Shown: in pieces, positions 26,408 to 34,624 of the stretch
Layout of the letters: every line of letters begins with the position of its first letter
Numbering within the stretch: the stretch's first letter is position 1
Assembly (NCBI GenBank): GCA_947466515.1
Contig: CANIEM010000001.1
Location: 1 to 64,000, forward strand
DNA length: 64,000 nt
Source of the DNA: Verrucomicrobia subdivision 6 bacterium
Lineage (GTDB): Bacteria > Verrucomicrobiota > Verrucomicrobiia > Methylacidiphilales > Verrucolacustridaceae
Reading direction: 5' to 3'
The notes under the pieces: generated by a model
Seen by the model: the letters and a program-made list of their open reading frames with translations, nothing else
What the model was told of the DNA's origin: nothing
Database searches by the model: none
Made by a program: the position numbers and the translations under genes

Positions 26408-27700
26408 ATGGTTGAAACATTTAGTGTGCTGATCATTGGGGGTGGAGGTAGGGAGCATGCCTTGGGGTGGGGTTTTGCGCGGGACCCGCGGATGCAGAAG
26501 ATCTGGTTCGCTCCAGGGAATGCGGGCAGCTCGGAAATTGGGATTAACCTTCCCTTTGGGGTTATGGATTTTGTGGAAATCACCGATTGGGCAAAAAAGG
26601 AGAAGCCGGGATTAGTGGTGGTAGGACCTGAGGTGCCGTTATGTGCAGGATTAGCGGACCGGTTGAGGGAGGCAGGATTGAGGGTTTTTGGTCCTGGGGC
26701 GAATGGAGCGCAGTTGGAGGGGAGTAAATCGTTCTGCAAAGATTTGCTGGTTTCTCAGAAAATCGCTACGGCACGAGCGGGTTCTTTTATAGATCAGAAA
26801 GAGGCGATTCGGTTTAGTGAGTCGCTTCCTCCGCGGCAAGTGGTCAAGGCGGATGGATTGGCTGGGGGAAAGGGGGTGGTGATGGCGGGAAGTCATGCGG
26901 AAGCGGGTCAGGCGATTCGGGAAATGATGGAGGGACGAGTTTTTGGGGAGGCTGGAACGAGGGTGCTGATTGAGGAGTTTTTGGACGGGGAGGAGCTGAG
27001 TATTCATGCGGTGACGGACGGGAAAAGATTGGTGATTTTACCTTCGGCGCAGGATCATAAACGGGTGGGGGATGGGGATAGGGGTTTGAACACCGGAGGA
27101 ATGGGGGCGTACGCGCCGGCTCCGAGGGCGACTCCCGAGCTGCTTCGGGAGGTAGAGGAGAAGGTGCTTCGCCCTACTTTGGAGGGTCTGCGGTCTAGGG
27201 GGATTGAGTATCGGGGGGTTCTTTATGCGGGGTTGATGTTGACGAAAGAGGGACCGAAGGTTTTGGAGTTTAACTGCCGTTTCGGAGATCCCGAAACGGA
27301 GGTGCTCGTACCGTTATTAGAAACGCCACTCTGGGATCTGCTGTGGGCGGCGGCAGATGGGGATTTATCGAACGTTTCGATGAAAATCCGTCAGGGAGCG
27401 GCGTTGACGGTGGTGGTAGCGGCGCCAGGTTATCCTGCGCAGCCGATTTTGGGTCAGAAAATTCAGATGGGCAATGGAGGGGCGGATTCGGTGGTTTTTC
27501 ATGCAGGAACGAAAAAGGAAGGGTCGGAAGTGGTGGTGTCGGGAGGGCGGGTGTTGGCAGCGACGGGCTGGGGGGATGATTTGCGGACAGCGCGTGAGCG
27601 GGCTTATGGGGCGGTGCAGAAGGTTTTCTTTGCGGGAATGTATTTTCGCGGGGATATCGGGCATCGGGCTTTAGGAAAAGTTGTTTACGATGCCCCTTAG
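26408..27700 (+). CDS. purD: Phosphoribosylamine-glycine ligase (GARS)
   Basis: 430 residues. PurD joins glycine to phosphoribosylamine in purine synthesis. The order of motifs is standard: LIIGGGGREHALGW at the N-terminus, FAPGNAG, PEVPLCAG, the ATP-grasp region VVKADGLAGGKGVV, SAQDHKRVGDGDRGLNTGGMG, and LEFNCRFGDPETE. The start is the ATG at 26408. It begins a plus-strand run that leads into the phosphatase-RpiB-GlyA fusion, so glycine use and glycine production are coded close together. Confidence 0.96.
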   Translation: MVETFSVLIIGGGGREHALGWGFARDPRMQKIWFAPGNAGSSEIGINLPFGVMDFVEITDWAKKEKPGLVVVGPEVPLCAGLADRLREAGLRVFGPGANGAQLEGSKSFCKDLLVSQKIATARAGSFIDQKEAIRFSESLPPRQVVKADGLAGGKGVVMAGSHAEAGQAIREMMEGRVFGEAGTRVLIEEFLDGEELSIHAVTDGKRLVILPSAQDHKRVGDGDRGLNTGGMGAYAPAPRATPELLREVEEKVLRPTLEGLRSRGIEYRGVLYAGLMLTKEGPKVLEFNCRFGDPETEVLVPLLETPLWDLLWAAADGDLSNVSMKIRQGAALTVVVAAPGYPAQPILGQKIQMGNGGADSVVFHAGTKKEGSEVVVSGGRVLAATGWGDDLRTARERAYGAVQKVFFAGMYFRGDIGHRALGKVVYDAP

Positions 27701-27744
27701 GCGGGGGTGGCAGAATGAAAGTAAGAGGCTAGGCTAGGAGCTTG

Positions 27745-28947
27745 ATGAAAACGGTTCGCATCCTTTCACTACTAGCGGTGGGGGCTTTTGTTGGTGTTTG
27801 GGTTTCACCCAAGCTTCCTCTGATTGCAGGGAAGGTGACGGGAGTCATGGAAAAGATTCGGGCGCGAAATCGGGCTCCCTCAGCGGCTTCGATGAGTTCG
27901 GTGCCGATGCGGCCTGCGGCCTTGCCTGCACCTCAACCCGTGAGTGTGTTGAAGCCTGTGGAGGCGGTGGAGATCGCACGTCTTTTAGGATTGGAGGCAG
28001 GCGGGATTCCAGCGGAAGCGACGCCGATAAAAATGAGTCGAGTGCTTGAGCAGACCCGAGGGCGGATGGCGGTGACGGAGCCAAGGAAGACGGCATCTCC
28101 TGAGCGACCTTGGGTAGCGGAGTGGCTCCCTAACAATGTGGCGTATTGGAGGGTAAGAAATTTAAGTCCCGCTTTAGCGGAAGCGATCGGAAGAGATTGG
28201 GCGGTATGGCGGCAGAAGAATCCGTTGGGAGCTGTACTTGATTTACGGGAGTGCCTGCCTTCGCAGAGTTTGGAGGCGGTGGCAGAGGTGTGCGGGCTTT
28301 TCGTTACTCCTGGAGAGGTGCTTTTCACTTGGAAGGATGGGGCGGGGCGGGAAAAAGTGTTTCGTTCGGATCGGCAACCTTTGGGCTTGGGTTTGAGCAC
28401 CCCTTTGATTGTTCTGGTAGGGCCAAATCTGCGCGGAGCGGGTGAGTTGGTGGCCTCGATTTTGCAGGAGCGTGGGGGTGGAATTTTATTAGGGCAATCA
28501 ACAGCGGGTCAGTTGGGTTGGCTAGCGGAGACGCGATTATCTTCGGGACGCTCTCTTTTTCGCATGCAGGGAGACATTCTTCTGCCTGGGGGGCAGACGG
28601 AAACGGGTCGGCCTTTGCCTGCGGATGTGGATTTGGCGGGGGGCGGGTTTGTGGATACGGAGATCTGGCCTGGGGGAGAGGCGACGATTGCTTCAACGGT
28701 GGCAGAAGTTCCTCCGATCAAGCGGCCGAATGAAGCGTCGTTGATGAAGGAGGAAGAGATTGATTTAGAGGAGTATATTCCAACAACGGGCTCGGCGAAG
28801 GAGAGCGAAGTGAAAAGGCCTCCGCAGGATCGGGGTTTACAAAGGGCGGGAGACTTGCTCCGCGCGATTCGAAAGATACCACCGACGAGGAGAGCAGCAT
28901 TTGACCCAAGCCTTTTCCGGGGCCAAAATCGATTATCCTTTATTTAG
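27745..28947 (+). CDS. S41-peptidase-like membrane protein lacking catalytic residues
   Basis: 400 residues with an N-terminal membrane helix (about 5-25) and a Pro/Ala-rich linker. From about residue 130 to 330 the sequence follows the tail-specific protease fold: [18 protein letters not shown] matches the GLILDLRxNPGG strand, and [20 protein letters not shown] matches the strand-plus-nucleophile segment. Where active S41 enzymes have TASAAE and FGKG, this protein has LRGAGE (Gly at about 231 replaces Ser) and STAGQ (no Lys). No PDZ domain is visible. It is therefore probably a non-catalytic binding or structural protein. AGGAG (27736-27740) supports the ATG at 27745. It ends 11 bases before the fusion gene. 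Confidence 0.65.
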   Translation: MKTVRILSLLAVGAFVGVWVSPKLPLIAGKVTGVMEKIRARNRAPSAASMSSVPMRPAALPAPQPVSVLKPVEAVEIARLLGLEAGGIPAEATPIKMSRVLEQTRGRMAVTEPRKTASPERPWVAEWLPNNVAYWRVRNLSPALAEAIGRDWAVWRQKNPLGAVLDLRECLPSQSLEAVAEVCGLFVTPGEVLFTWKDGAGREKVFRSDRQPLGLGLSTPLIVLVGPNLRGAGELVASILQERGGGILLGQSTAGQLGWLAETRLSSGRSLFRMQGDILLPGGQTETGRPLPADVDLAGGGFVDTEIWPGGEATIASTVAEVPPIKRPNEASLMKEEEIDLEEYIPTTGSAKESEVKRPPQDRGLQRAGDLLRAIRKIPPTRRAAFDPSLFRGQNRLSFI

Positions 28948-28958
28948 GGATTCCCAAG

Positions 28959-31136
28959 ATGAAACATGTGCTTTTTATTTGTACGGGTAATGTTTGCCGA
29001 AGCCCGATGGCAGAGGGGTTGTCGCGCCTAGCCTGGGCTGAGAGTCGGGAGGTTACTTTTAGTTCAGCGGGAATCGGTGCAGTTTTAGGACAGGCGCCTA
29101 GTCCCTACGCGGTTGAGGTGATGAGGGATTTGGGATGTGATATTTCGCGGCAAAGGAGTCAACCAACCACGGCAGAGTTGGTGCGTAAGGCGGACTATAT
29201 TTTTGTCATGACCTATGGGCATCTTGATTCGATGCTTCTGCTTTATCCTGCGGCAGCGGATAAGATTTTTCTAATGCGTGAATTCCAACCTGGTCTCTCC
29301 CCTGATGAGCGAGAGGTAGATGATCCGATTGGACAACCGGTGGGTGTATATCGGGCATGTCGGGATCAGATTCAACAGTCGATCCCGTTCTTGATGGAAA
29401 TGGTGCAGAGTGGGGTGGTGGCGACATCCGCGAGTGTGGCGACCGGGCAGATCTGTATTGGTTTGGCTGGAGATTCAGCAGGACGAGTTCTTTTATCGGA
29501 AGCTAGGGAGGTGCTGAGGCAAGAGGGTTGTACGGTTTTGAATTTGCCGGCAGGGGACGGGGCGGAGTATCCCGAGATTGCGCAGGTGGTGGCACAAGCA
29601 ATTCGAGGAGGAAGGGTTCAAGGGGCGGTGGTGGTTGGAAGATCGGGGATGGGATTGTGCATGGCATCAAACCGTTTTCCCAAGGTGCGGGCGGTGGTGG
29701 CCGGATCGCCCGAGGCGGCGCGTTGTGCGCGGGAGCGGTATCACGCAAATGTATTGTGCTTGGGGGCGGATGAGTTGGGTGCGGCAGATGCGCGGGCGTG
29801 CGTGCAGGAGTGGATTGCGACTCCCTTTGCGGGCGCGCGGTATGAGGAGAAAATTAATCGACTGGAAGGAATGGGGGGATCGAACTCCGGGGATCCAGTG
29901 GGCGCTGATTTGGCGAGGACAGATGGATTGGTGGCCGAAGCGATTCGGCGTGAGCATAGGCGCCAGTCGGAAAATATTGAGCTGATCGCTTCGGAAAACT
30001 TTACCAGTCCTGCGGTGATGCAGGCGCAGGGGTCTTGTCTGACGAATAAGTATGCTGAGGGCTATCCTGGTAAGCGGTGGTATGGGGGATGCGAGTTTGT
30101 GGATGAGGTGGAGCAAGCGGCGATTGATCGGGCGAAGGAGTTGTTTGGGGCAGAGCATGCTAATGTGCAACCGCATTCAGGAGCGCAAGCGAACACGGCG
30201 GTTTATTTTGCCTTTCTCAAGCATGGGGACAAAATTCTGACGATGGATTTGGCGCACGGTGGGCACTTGACCCATGGGCATCCGAAGAACTTTTCCGGAA
30301 TGTTCTACACCGTGCGACATTATGGGGTTGATCCGACAACGGAGCGGATCGATTACGAATTATTGGAGAAGGCGGCGTTGGAGTTCCGACCGAAGATGAT
30401 TACGGTGGGGGCATCTGCTTACTCTCGCCTGCTGGACTATGCCAGAATGAGGGAGATTGCAGACAAGGTGGGGGCGCTACTTTTTGCGGATATGGCGCAC
30501 GTGTCTGGGTTGGTGGCGGGGGGGGTACATCCGAGTCCGGTGCCGTATGCGGATTTTGTGACGACGACGACGCACAAGGGGTTGAGAGGTCCGCGGGGGG
30601 GGATTATTTTATGCAAAGCAAAGTACGCGAAGGAGATTGATTCGATGGTATTTCCTGGAGTACAGGGAGGGCCTTTGATGCACGTAATTGCGGCGAAGGC
30701 GGTCTGTTTTCTGGAGGCGTTGAAGCCTGAGTTTAAGTTGTATCAAGCGCAGGTGGTGAGAAATGCGCGTGCCTTAGCCGAGGGATTGAAGAAACACGGG
30801 TACAAGATTGTTTCTGGGGGAACAGATAATCATTTGATGTTGGTGGATCTAAGACCTGCGGGGATGGATGGCAAGGTTGCGCAGGAGGCGTTGGATGCAG
30901 CTGGAATTACAGCGAATAAGAACTCGATTCCGTTTGATACGGCTTCGCCGATGCGGCCTTCGGGGATTCGATTGGGGACGCCTGCGATGACGACGCGGGG
31001 GATGAAGGAGTCAGAAATGTTCGATATTGCGAATTTGATCCATCAGGCCTTACAAAAACGGAATGATCCTGCAGGGTTGGAAGTCGTGCGGGGTGAAGTG
31101 CGTCGATTGACGGCGCTATTTCCGTTGGCGAGCTAG
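28959..31136 (+). CDS. Fusion: low-MW phosphatase, degenerate RpiB, serine hydroxymethyltransferase
   Basis: A single open frame of 725 residues holds three domains. Residues 1-150 are a low-molecular-weight protein phosphatase with an intact P-loop CTGNVCRS (Cys8, Arg14) and DDP (Asp121-122). Residues about 163-303 align along their length with RpiB, but the E. coli catalytic Cys66 is Val226, His99 is Arg260 and His10 is Ser173, so isomerase activity is unlikely. Residues about 311-725 are a complete GlyA with PLP Lys540 (TTTTHKG), making glycine and methylene-tetrahydrofolate from serine. An in-frame ATG at 29871 (residue 305), with GGAAGGA before it, could also yield free GlyA. In B. subtilis ywlE, ywlF (rpiB) and glyA occur in this order in one cluster, so this is that cluster fused. 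Sequencing frameshifts cannot explain three intact domains in one frame. Confidence 0.92.
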   Translation: MKHVLFICTGNVCRSPMAEGLSRLAWAESREVTFSSAGIGAVLGQAPSPYAVEVMRDLGCDISRQRSQPTTAELVRKADYIFVMTYGHLDSMLLLYPAAADKIFLMREFQPGLSPDEREVDDPIGQPVGVYRACRDQIQQSIPFLMEMVQSGVVATSASVATGQICIGLAGDSAGRVLLSEAREVLRQEGCTVLNLPAGDGAEYPEIAQVVAQAIRGGRVQGAVVVGRSGMGLCMASNRFPKVRAVVAGSPEAARCARERYHANVLCLGADELGAADARACVQEWIATPFAGARYEEKINRLEGMGGSNSGDPVGADLARTDGLVAEAIRREHRRQSENIELIASENFTSPAVMQAQGSCLTNKYAEGYPGKRWYGGCEFVDEVEQAAIDRAKELFGAEHANVQPHSGAQANTAVYFAFLKHGDKILTMDLAHGGHLTHGHPKNFSGMFYTVRHYGVDPTTERIDYELLEKAALEFRPKMITVGASAYSRLLDYARMREIADKVGALLFADMAHVSGLVAGGVHPSPVPYADFVTTTTHKGLRGPRGGIILCKAKYAKEIDSMVFPGVQGGPLMHVIAAKAVCFLEALKPEFKLYQAQVVRNARALAEGLKKHGYKIVSGGTDNHLMLVDLRPAGMDGKVAQEALDAAGITANKNSIPFDTASPMRPSGIRLGTPAMTTRGMKESEMFDIANLIHQALQKRNDPAGLEVVRGEVRRLTALFPLAS

Positions 31137-31144
31137 GGGTTTCT

Positions 31145-31450
31145 CTGGCGACTCCGGCGGACTTACAGGTCATTGGGGCGGAGTTGGCTATTCGATGGCC
31201 CGATGGAAAGGAAAGTTATCTGGCGCTGGAGGAGTTGAGAAAAAGTTGTCCTTGTGCGGCATGTGCTGGGGAACCTGGGTTGACGCGATCGGTGCCAGGG
31301 TTGGGGCAAAAGTTGACGGAGGAGAGTTTTCGTTTGAAAGGAATGCAGAGGGTTGGGGGTTATGCGATTCAGCCGACGTGGGAAGATGGCCATGGGAGTG
31401 GAATTTATTCGTGGGATTATTTGCAGAAGATTGCGCCTCCGACGCCATGA
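31145..31450 (+). CDS. DUF971 family protein
   Basis: A small protein of about 100 residues matching the DUF971 domain (the N-terminal domain of gamma-butyrobetaine hydroxylase): LAIRWPDGKESYLALEELRK, CPCAAC, and the C-terminal GSGIYSWDYLQKI. The Cys pair and His-rich end may bind metal. No ATG or GTG fits the N-terminus: CTG at 31145, just after the glyA stop and a GGGG stretch, gives the full domain, while TTG at 31184 would cut off the first strand. The start is therefore uncertain. The stop overlaps the MFS start as ATGA. Confidence 0.75.
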   Translation: MATPADLQVIGAELAIRWPDGKESYLALEELRKSCPCAACAGEPGLTRSVPGLGQKLTEESFRLKGMQRVGGYAIQPTWEDGHGSGIYSWDYLQKIAPPTP

Positions 31451-32691
31451 AGGGGCGAGAGAGAGTTGGGCCTGCGGGGAAGGGAGAGGTTTTTGCTTGG
31501 TGTTGGTACGACTTTGCAAACAGCGCGTTTGTTACGGTGGTGATCACGGTGGTGGGTGGAGTTTATTTCACGAAAACCATCTGTGACGCGGCGAGTTGGG
31601 CGGAGTTTGCTTGGGGTACGACGTTATCGGTCTCGGCTGGGCTGGCGATGGGGGTGGGTCCATTTCTAGGGCGTTGGGCGGATCGGCGGGCGTCGAAAAA
31701 AAAGGCGCTGGTGGTGGCGACGGTGGTGTGTGTGGTGGGGACGGTGCTTTTTGGTGGGGTGAGGTGGGGGGTGATTGGGGCGATGATGGTGCTGGTAATA
31801 GCGAACGGGGCTTTTTTATTAGGGGAGAATCTGGTGGCGTCGTTTTTGCCTGAGTTAGCTGAATCAGGGAAGAGGGGTCGGGTAAGTGCGTATGGTTGGG
31901 CTTTTGGGTATTTGGGCGGTTTGAGTTCCTTGGGCTTGGCGTTATTTCTTTTGCGCGAGGGTGGGGAATGGGCGGCGAGGAAGGTCTTTTTGGCGACGGC
32001 TGTTTTTATGTTTTTGGCGTCTTTGCCGACGATGATTTTTCTGCGGGAGCGAGCGTTACCAAAGATGGGTGAGGCGGTTGAGCTGGGTTGGAGAATGATT
32101 TGGCGGACGCTGAGTGAGCATCCCGAACTGGTGTGGTTATTGACGGGTCTGGCGGTGGCGTTATCGGGGCTGAGTGCGGTGGTGGGGTTTGCTTCGATTT
32201 ATGCGACGCAGGAGATTGGTTTTACGTTGGAGGGGACGGTGAAGCTGTTCGTCTGTTTGCAGGTGGCGGCGGCGGTGGGAGCACTGGCGACAGGGCCTTG
32301 GCAGGATCGGGTGGGGTCGAGGTGGGTGTTGTTGAGCTCCTTGGGGGTCTGGGTGTTGGTGAGTGTAGCGGCGTTTTACAGTCGATCGGTGGAATCCTTT
32401 TACGGTGTAGCAGCGTTGGCGGGGGTGGGAATGGGTTGGTTGCAGTCAGCAGGGCGAGCGGCGGTGGCGGAACTTACGCCAGAGGGGAGGGAGGGGGAGT
32501 TATTTGGTTTGTGGGGGTTTGCGGGAAAGTTAGCGGGGATTGTGGGGCCTTTGCTCTTTGGCGGTTTGGTGGTGTTATTCGGAATGCGTGGGGCGATTTT
32601 GCTCAATGGGGTCTGGTTTTTGCTGGGGGCTATACTTTTGGCGCGGGTAGGGTGGAGGGGTGAAAGATCGTTCGTGGAGCCAAGGAGATAG
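31447..32691 (+). CDS. MFS transporter, UMF1 (Atg22-like) family
   Basis: 414 residues with about twelve membrane helices. The signature WCWYDFANSAFVTVVIT at the N-terminus is typical of the UMF1 / Atg22-like family, followed by GPFLGRWADRRASKKKAL, the MFS loop 2-3 motif. Members are thought to export small molecules such as amino acids; the substrate here is unknown. The ATG at 31447 overlaps the DUF971 stop; the longer open frame from 31195 overlaps DUF971 and is rejected. The coding strand is strikingly G- and T-rich. Confidence 0.87.
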   Translation: MKGRERVGPAGKGEVFAWCWYDFANSAFVTVVITVVGGVYFTKTICDAASWAEFAWGTTLSVSAGLAMGVGPFLGRWADRRASKKKALVVATVVCVVGTVLFGGVRWGVIGAMMVLVIANGAFLLGENLVASFLPELAESGKRGRVSAYGWAFGYLGGLSSLGLALFLLREGGEWAARKVFLATAVFMFLASLPTMIFLRERALPKMGEAVELGWRMIWRTLSEHPELVWLLTGLAVALSGLSAVVGFASIYATQEIGFTLEGTVKLFVCLQVAAAVGALATGPWQDRVGSRWVLLSSLGVWVLVSVAAFYSRSVESFYGVAALAGVGMGWLQSAGRAAVAELTPEGREGELFGLWGFAGKLAGIVGPLLFGGLVVLFGMRGAILLNGVWFLLGAILLARVGWRGERSFVEPRR

Positions 32692-33376
32692 CGAGGACAA
32701 GAGGAAAGAGCTTGGAGCGTATCGGATGCTGGGGTTAGGGCGGGAGATGAAATCGATTCGGCGCAGGTCGGCCACTGATCAAATTGGGCTCTACCGTTAC
32801 ATTGGGGAAGGGACAGCAGAGCGGCCTTGGTTGAAGGTGACGCGGGCGGAGTATTTAATCACGAGAAGAAAGGCGCAGGTCGAATGTTTGGGGATGAGGT
32901 CGGCGACGGATGTGGATCAGTTGAAAATTGAGAGAAAGACCTATGATCAGTTGGCGGCAAGGGAATCGACCGCGGCAGGATTGCGGGAGGCGTTTCGGCA
33001 GGCGCATGGGCGGGGGATGACGGCTCGGGAGCTGGAGTTATATGGCAAGGCAGCTGGGGAGGCGGGCCTTGAATTTAAGCCTGATTTAAAGGCGAAGGCC
33101 ACAGGGATGCGGAGGAGGTTGATGGCGGAGGTGGTGGAGAAAGTGGAGAATCGAGTACGTGGCGGGCAGATTCAAATGCAGGAGGTTTGGGCAGCGGTGG
33201 CGGGGGAGGAGACAGCTCAGGAATCGATGTTGGAGTATATCAATGGCTTTAAGGGGGTGGCGTGGATTCGTTGTTTAAGTTCGACGAGGCGACATGAGAT
33301 CGGACGGAGGATGGGGCTAAAGGAAAAGCTTTCGGAGAAGCTGGGGGTGAAGATTCGGCGGTTGGCGTTTCGGTAG
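32660..33376 (+). CDS. DciA-like (DUF721) protein with N-terminal extension
   Basis: 238 residues. The C-terminal 75 residues resemble the DUF721/DciA domain: VWAAVAGEETAQESM (compare W..vvG..la.ht), then GVAWIRCLSSTRRHEIGRR and GVKIRRLAFR, the usual last strand. DciA loads the replicative helicase in bacteria without DnaC or DnaI. The first 150 residues are basic, helical and unlike anything I recognise. The GTG at 32660 overlaps the MFS gene by 32 bases; ATGs at about 32727 and 32748 are alternatives. The assignment is by pattern only. Confidence 0.55.
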   Translation: MKDRSWSQGDSEDKRKELGAYRMLGLGREMKSIRRRSATDQIGLYRYIGEGTAERPWLKVTRAEYLITRRKAQVECLGMRSATDVDQLKIERKTYDQLAARESTAAGLREAFRQAHGRGMTARELELYGKAAGEAGLEFKPDLKAKATGMRRRLMAEVVEKVENRVRGGQIQMQEVWAAVAGEETAQESMLEYINGFKGVAWIRCLSSTRRHEIGRRMGLKEKLSEKLGVKIRRLAFR

Positions 33377-33418
33377 GGTGCTAACTAGCTAGGCGAGTGG
33401 GCGCTGAGGAGCTAGAAG

Positions 33419-34021
33419 TCAGTATTTTACGCTGCAACCGTAGGATTTTGTCTGGGGAGTAGGGACGGGTTTGCCAGCGAGGGCGGCGTCGAGAGTTTCG
33501 CGAACGTAGTTGGTTGCTTTGGCACAATCGGCGGGGTTGGCAGATGGGATACTATCGATAGCACCCGCGTAGATAACTTTTCCATCGGGGTTGATAATAA
33601 AGATATCGGGAGTGGTTTTTGCGCCGTATTTCTGGCCAACATCCCCAGAGGGATCGAGGAGAACGGCGGTGGAAGAGGCCCCCATATCTTTGCGGTTAGC
33701 TTCGGCTTGGGGTCCAGTGCAGTGGCCCTGTTTGCCTGGGGCGGATGAGATGATCGAGAGCCAGATGACGCCTTTGGCGGTGTACTCCTTTTGGAGCTTT
33801 TGCATATTTCCGCTGGAGTACTGTTTTTTGACAAAGGGACAGTCGTGGTTCATCCATTCGAGGACGACGAATTTACCATTGTAGGTTGAAAGTTTTTGAG
33901 AATTATCCTTCGAGTCTTTGAGGTTAAAGTCGGGTGCGGGCTCCCCTGGTTCGACTTGGGCGAGGGCAGGCAGGCAGAGAGCGAAGAAGGCGAAGCTGGT
34001 AAGGAGGAGGTTTTTGATCAT
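33419..34021 (-). CDS. Exported thioredoxin-fold redoxin
   Basis: 200 residues with a signal peptide ending LALA-QVE, so it acts in the periplasm or is membrane-tethered. The thioredoxin/peroxiredoxin fold is clear: GEPAPDFNLKDSKDN, VVLEWMNHDCPFVKKQY with a single active-site Cys, and KTTPDIFIINPDGKVIY with the cis-Pro. A further Cys pair lies near the C-terminus (NPADCAKA, SYGCSVKY). This one-Cys NHDCPFVKK type is common in Gram-negative bacteria and is usually annotated as AhpC/TSA-like; the substrate is unknown. Confidence 0.82.
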   Translation of the reverse strand: MIKNLLLTSFAFFALCLPALAQVEPGEPAPDFNLKDSKDNSQKLSTYNGKFVVLEWMNHDCPFVKKQYSSGNMQKLQKEYTAKGVIWLSIISSAPGKQGHCTGPQAEANRKDMGASSTAVLLDPSGDVGQKYGAKTTPDIFIINPDGKVIYAGAIDSIPSANPADCAKATNYVRETLDAALAGKPVPTPQTKSYGCSVKY

Positions 34022-34128
34022 CCACTTACTTTTTCATTAAGGATTCGAAAGTCAAGATGAGGCAGCAGCGAGGAGATTGAGCTCAAACCAGAGATTCGGA
34101 TGGAAGAAAGGGTCGAGGCCCTATCTGG

Positions 34129-34605
34129 TTAGCAGGAGCTTAGGGCAGCTTTGATTTTTTCGAAATTGGGCAATTCAAGAGGGGTGGGGGTTTGTTCGGA
34201 GTAGCGGATGACTCCCGTTTTATCGATGACGAAGGCGGCACGGGCGCTGACGGATCCTAGACCGATGAGATCGGGCAAGAGGGTGCCGTAGGCTTTGCTT
34301 ACTTCTTTATTTAGGTCGCTGAGGAGGGTGAGGGAGATCTTCTCCTTATCGGCCCAGGCTTCCTGTGCGAAGGGAGAATCGACGCTGAGGGCATAGACGG
34401 TGGCATCTAGTTTTTCGTAGGCAGCGAGACCGCCGGAAACTTCGCAGAGTTCTTTGGTACAGACACCGGTGAAGGCGAGGGGAAAGAAAAGAAGGACTGT
34501 CTTTTTCTTGCCGAAATTATCGGAAAGTTTGACGTCCTTGAGGTCTTCACCTCGTTTGGTTTTGAGGGTGAAGTCGGGTGCTTTTGTTCCTATAGCGATG
34601 GCCAT
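34129..34605 (-). CDS. Peroxiredoxin, PrxQ/AhpE type
   Basis: 158 residues. KAPDFTLKTKRGEDLKDVKL and VLLFFPLAFTGVCTKELCEVS identify a peroxiredoxin; the peroxidatic Cys and a second Cys five residues on (CTKELC) are spaced as in PrxQ/BCP proteins. It should reduce hydrogen peroxide and organic peroxides in the cytoplasm. AGGAGAAA precedes the ATG at 34605, which was chosen over a longer frame. It lies close to the exported redoxin on the same strand. Confidence 0.9.
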   Translation of the reverse strand: MAIAIGTKAPDFTLKTKRGEDLKDVKLSDNFGKKKTVLLFFPLAFTGVCTKELCEVSGGLAAYEKLDATVYALSVDSPFAQEAWADKEKISLTLLSDLNKEVSKAYGTLLPDLIGLGSVSARAAFVIDKTGVIRYSEQTPTPLELPNFEKIKAALSSC

Positions 34606-34624
34606 GGTTTTTCTCCTACTAGGA

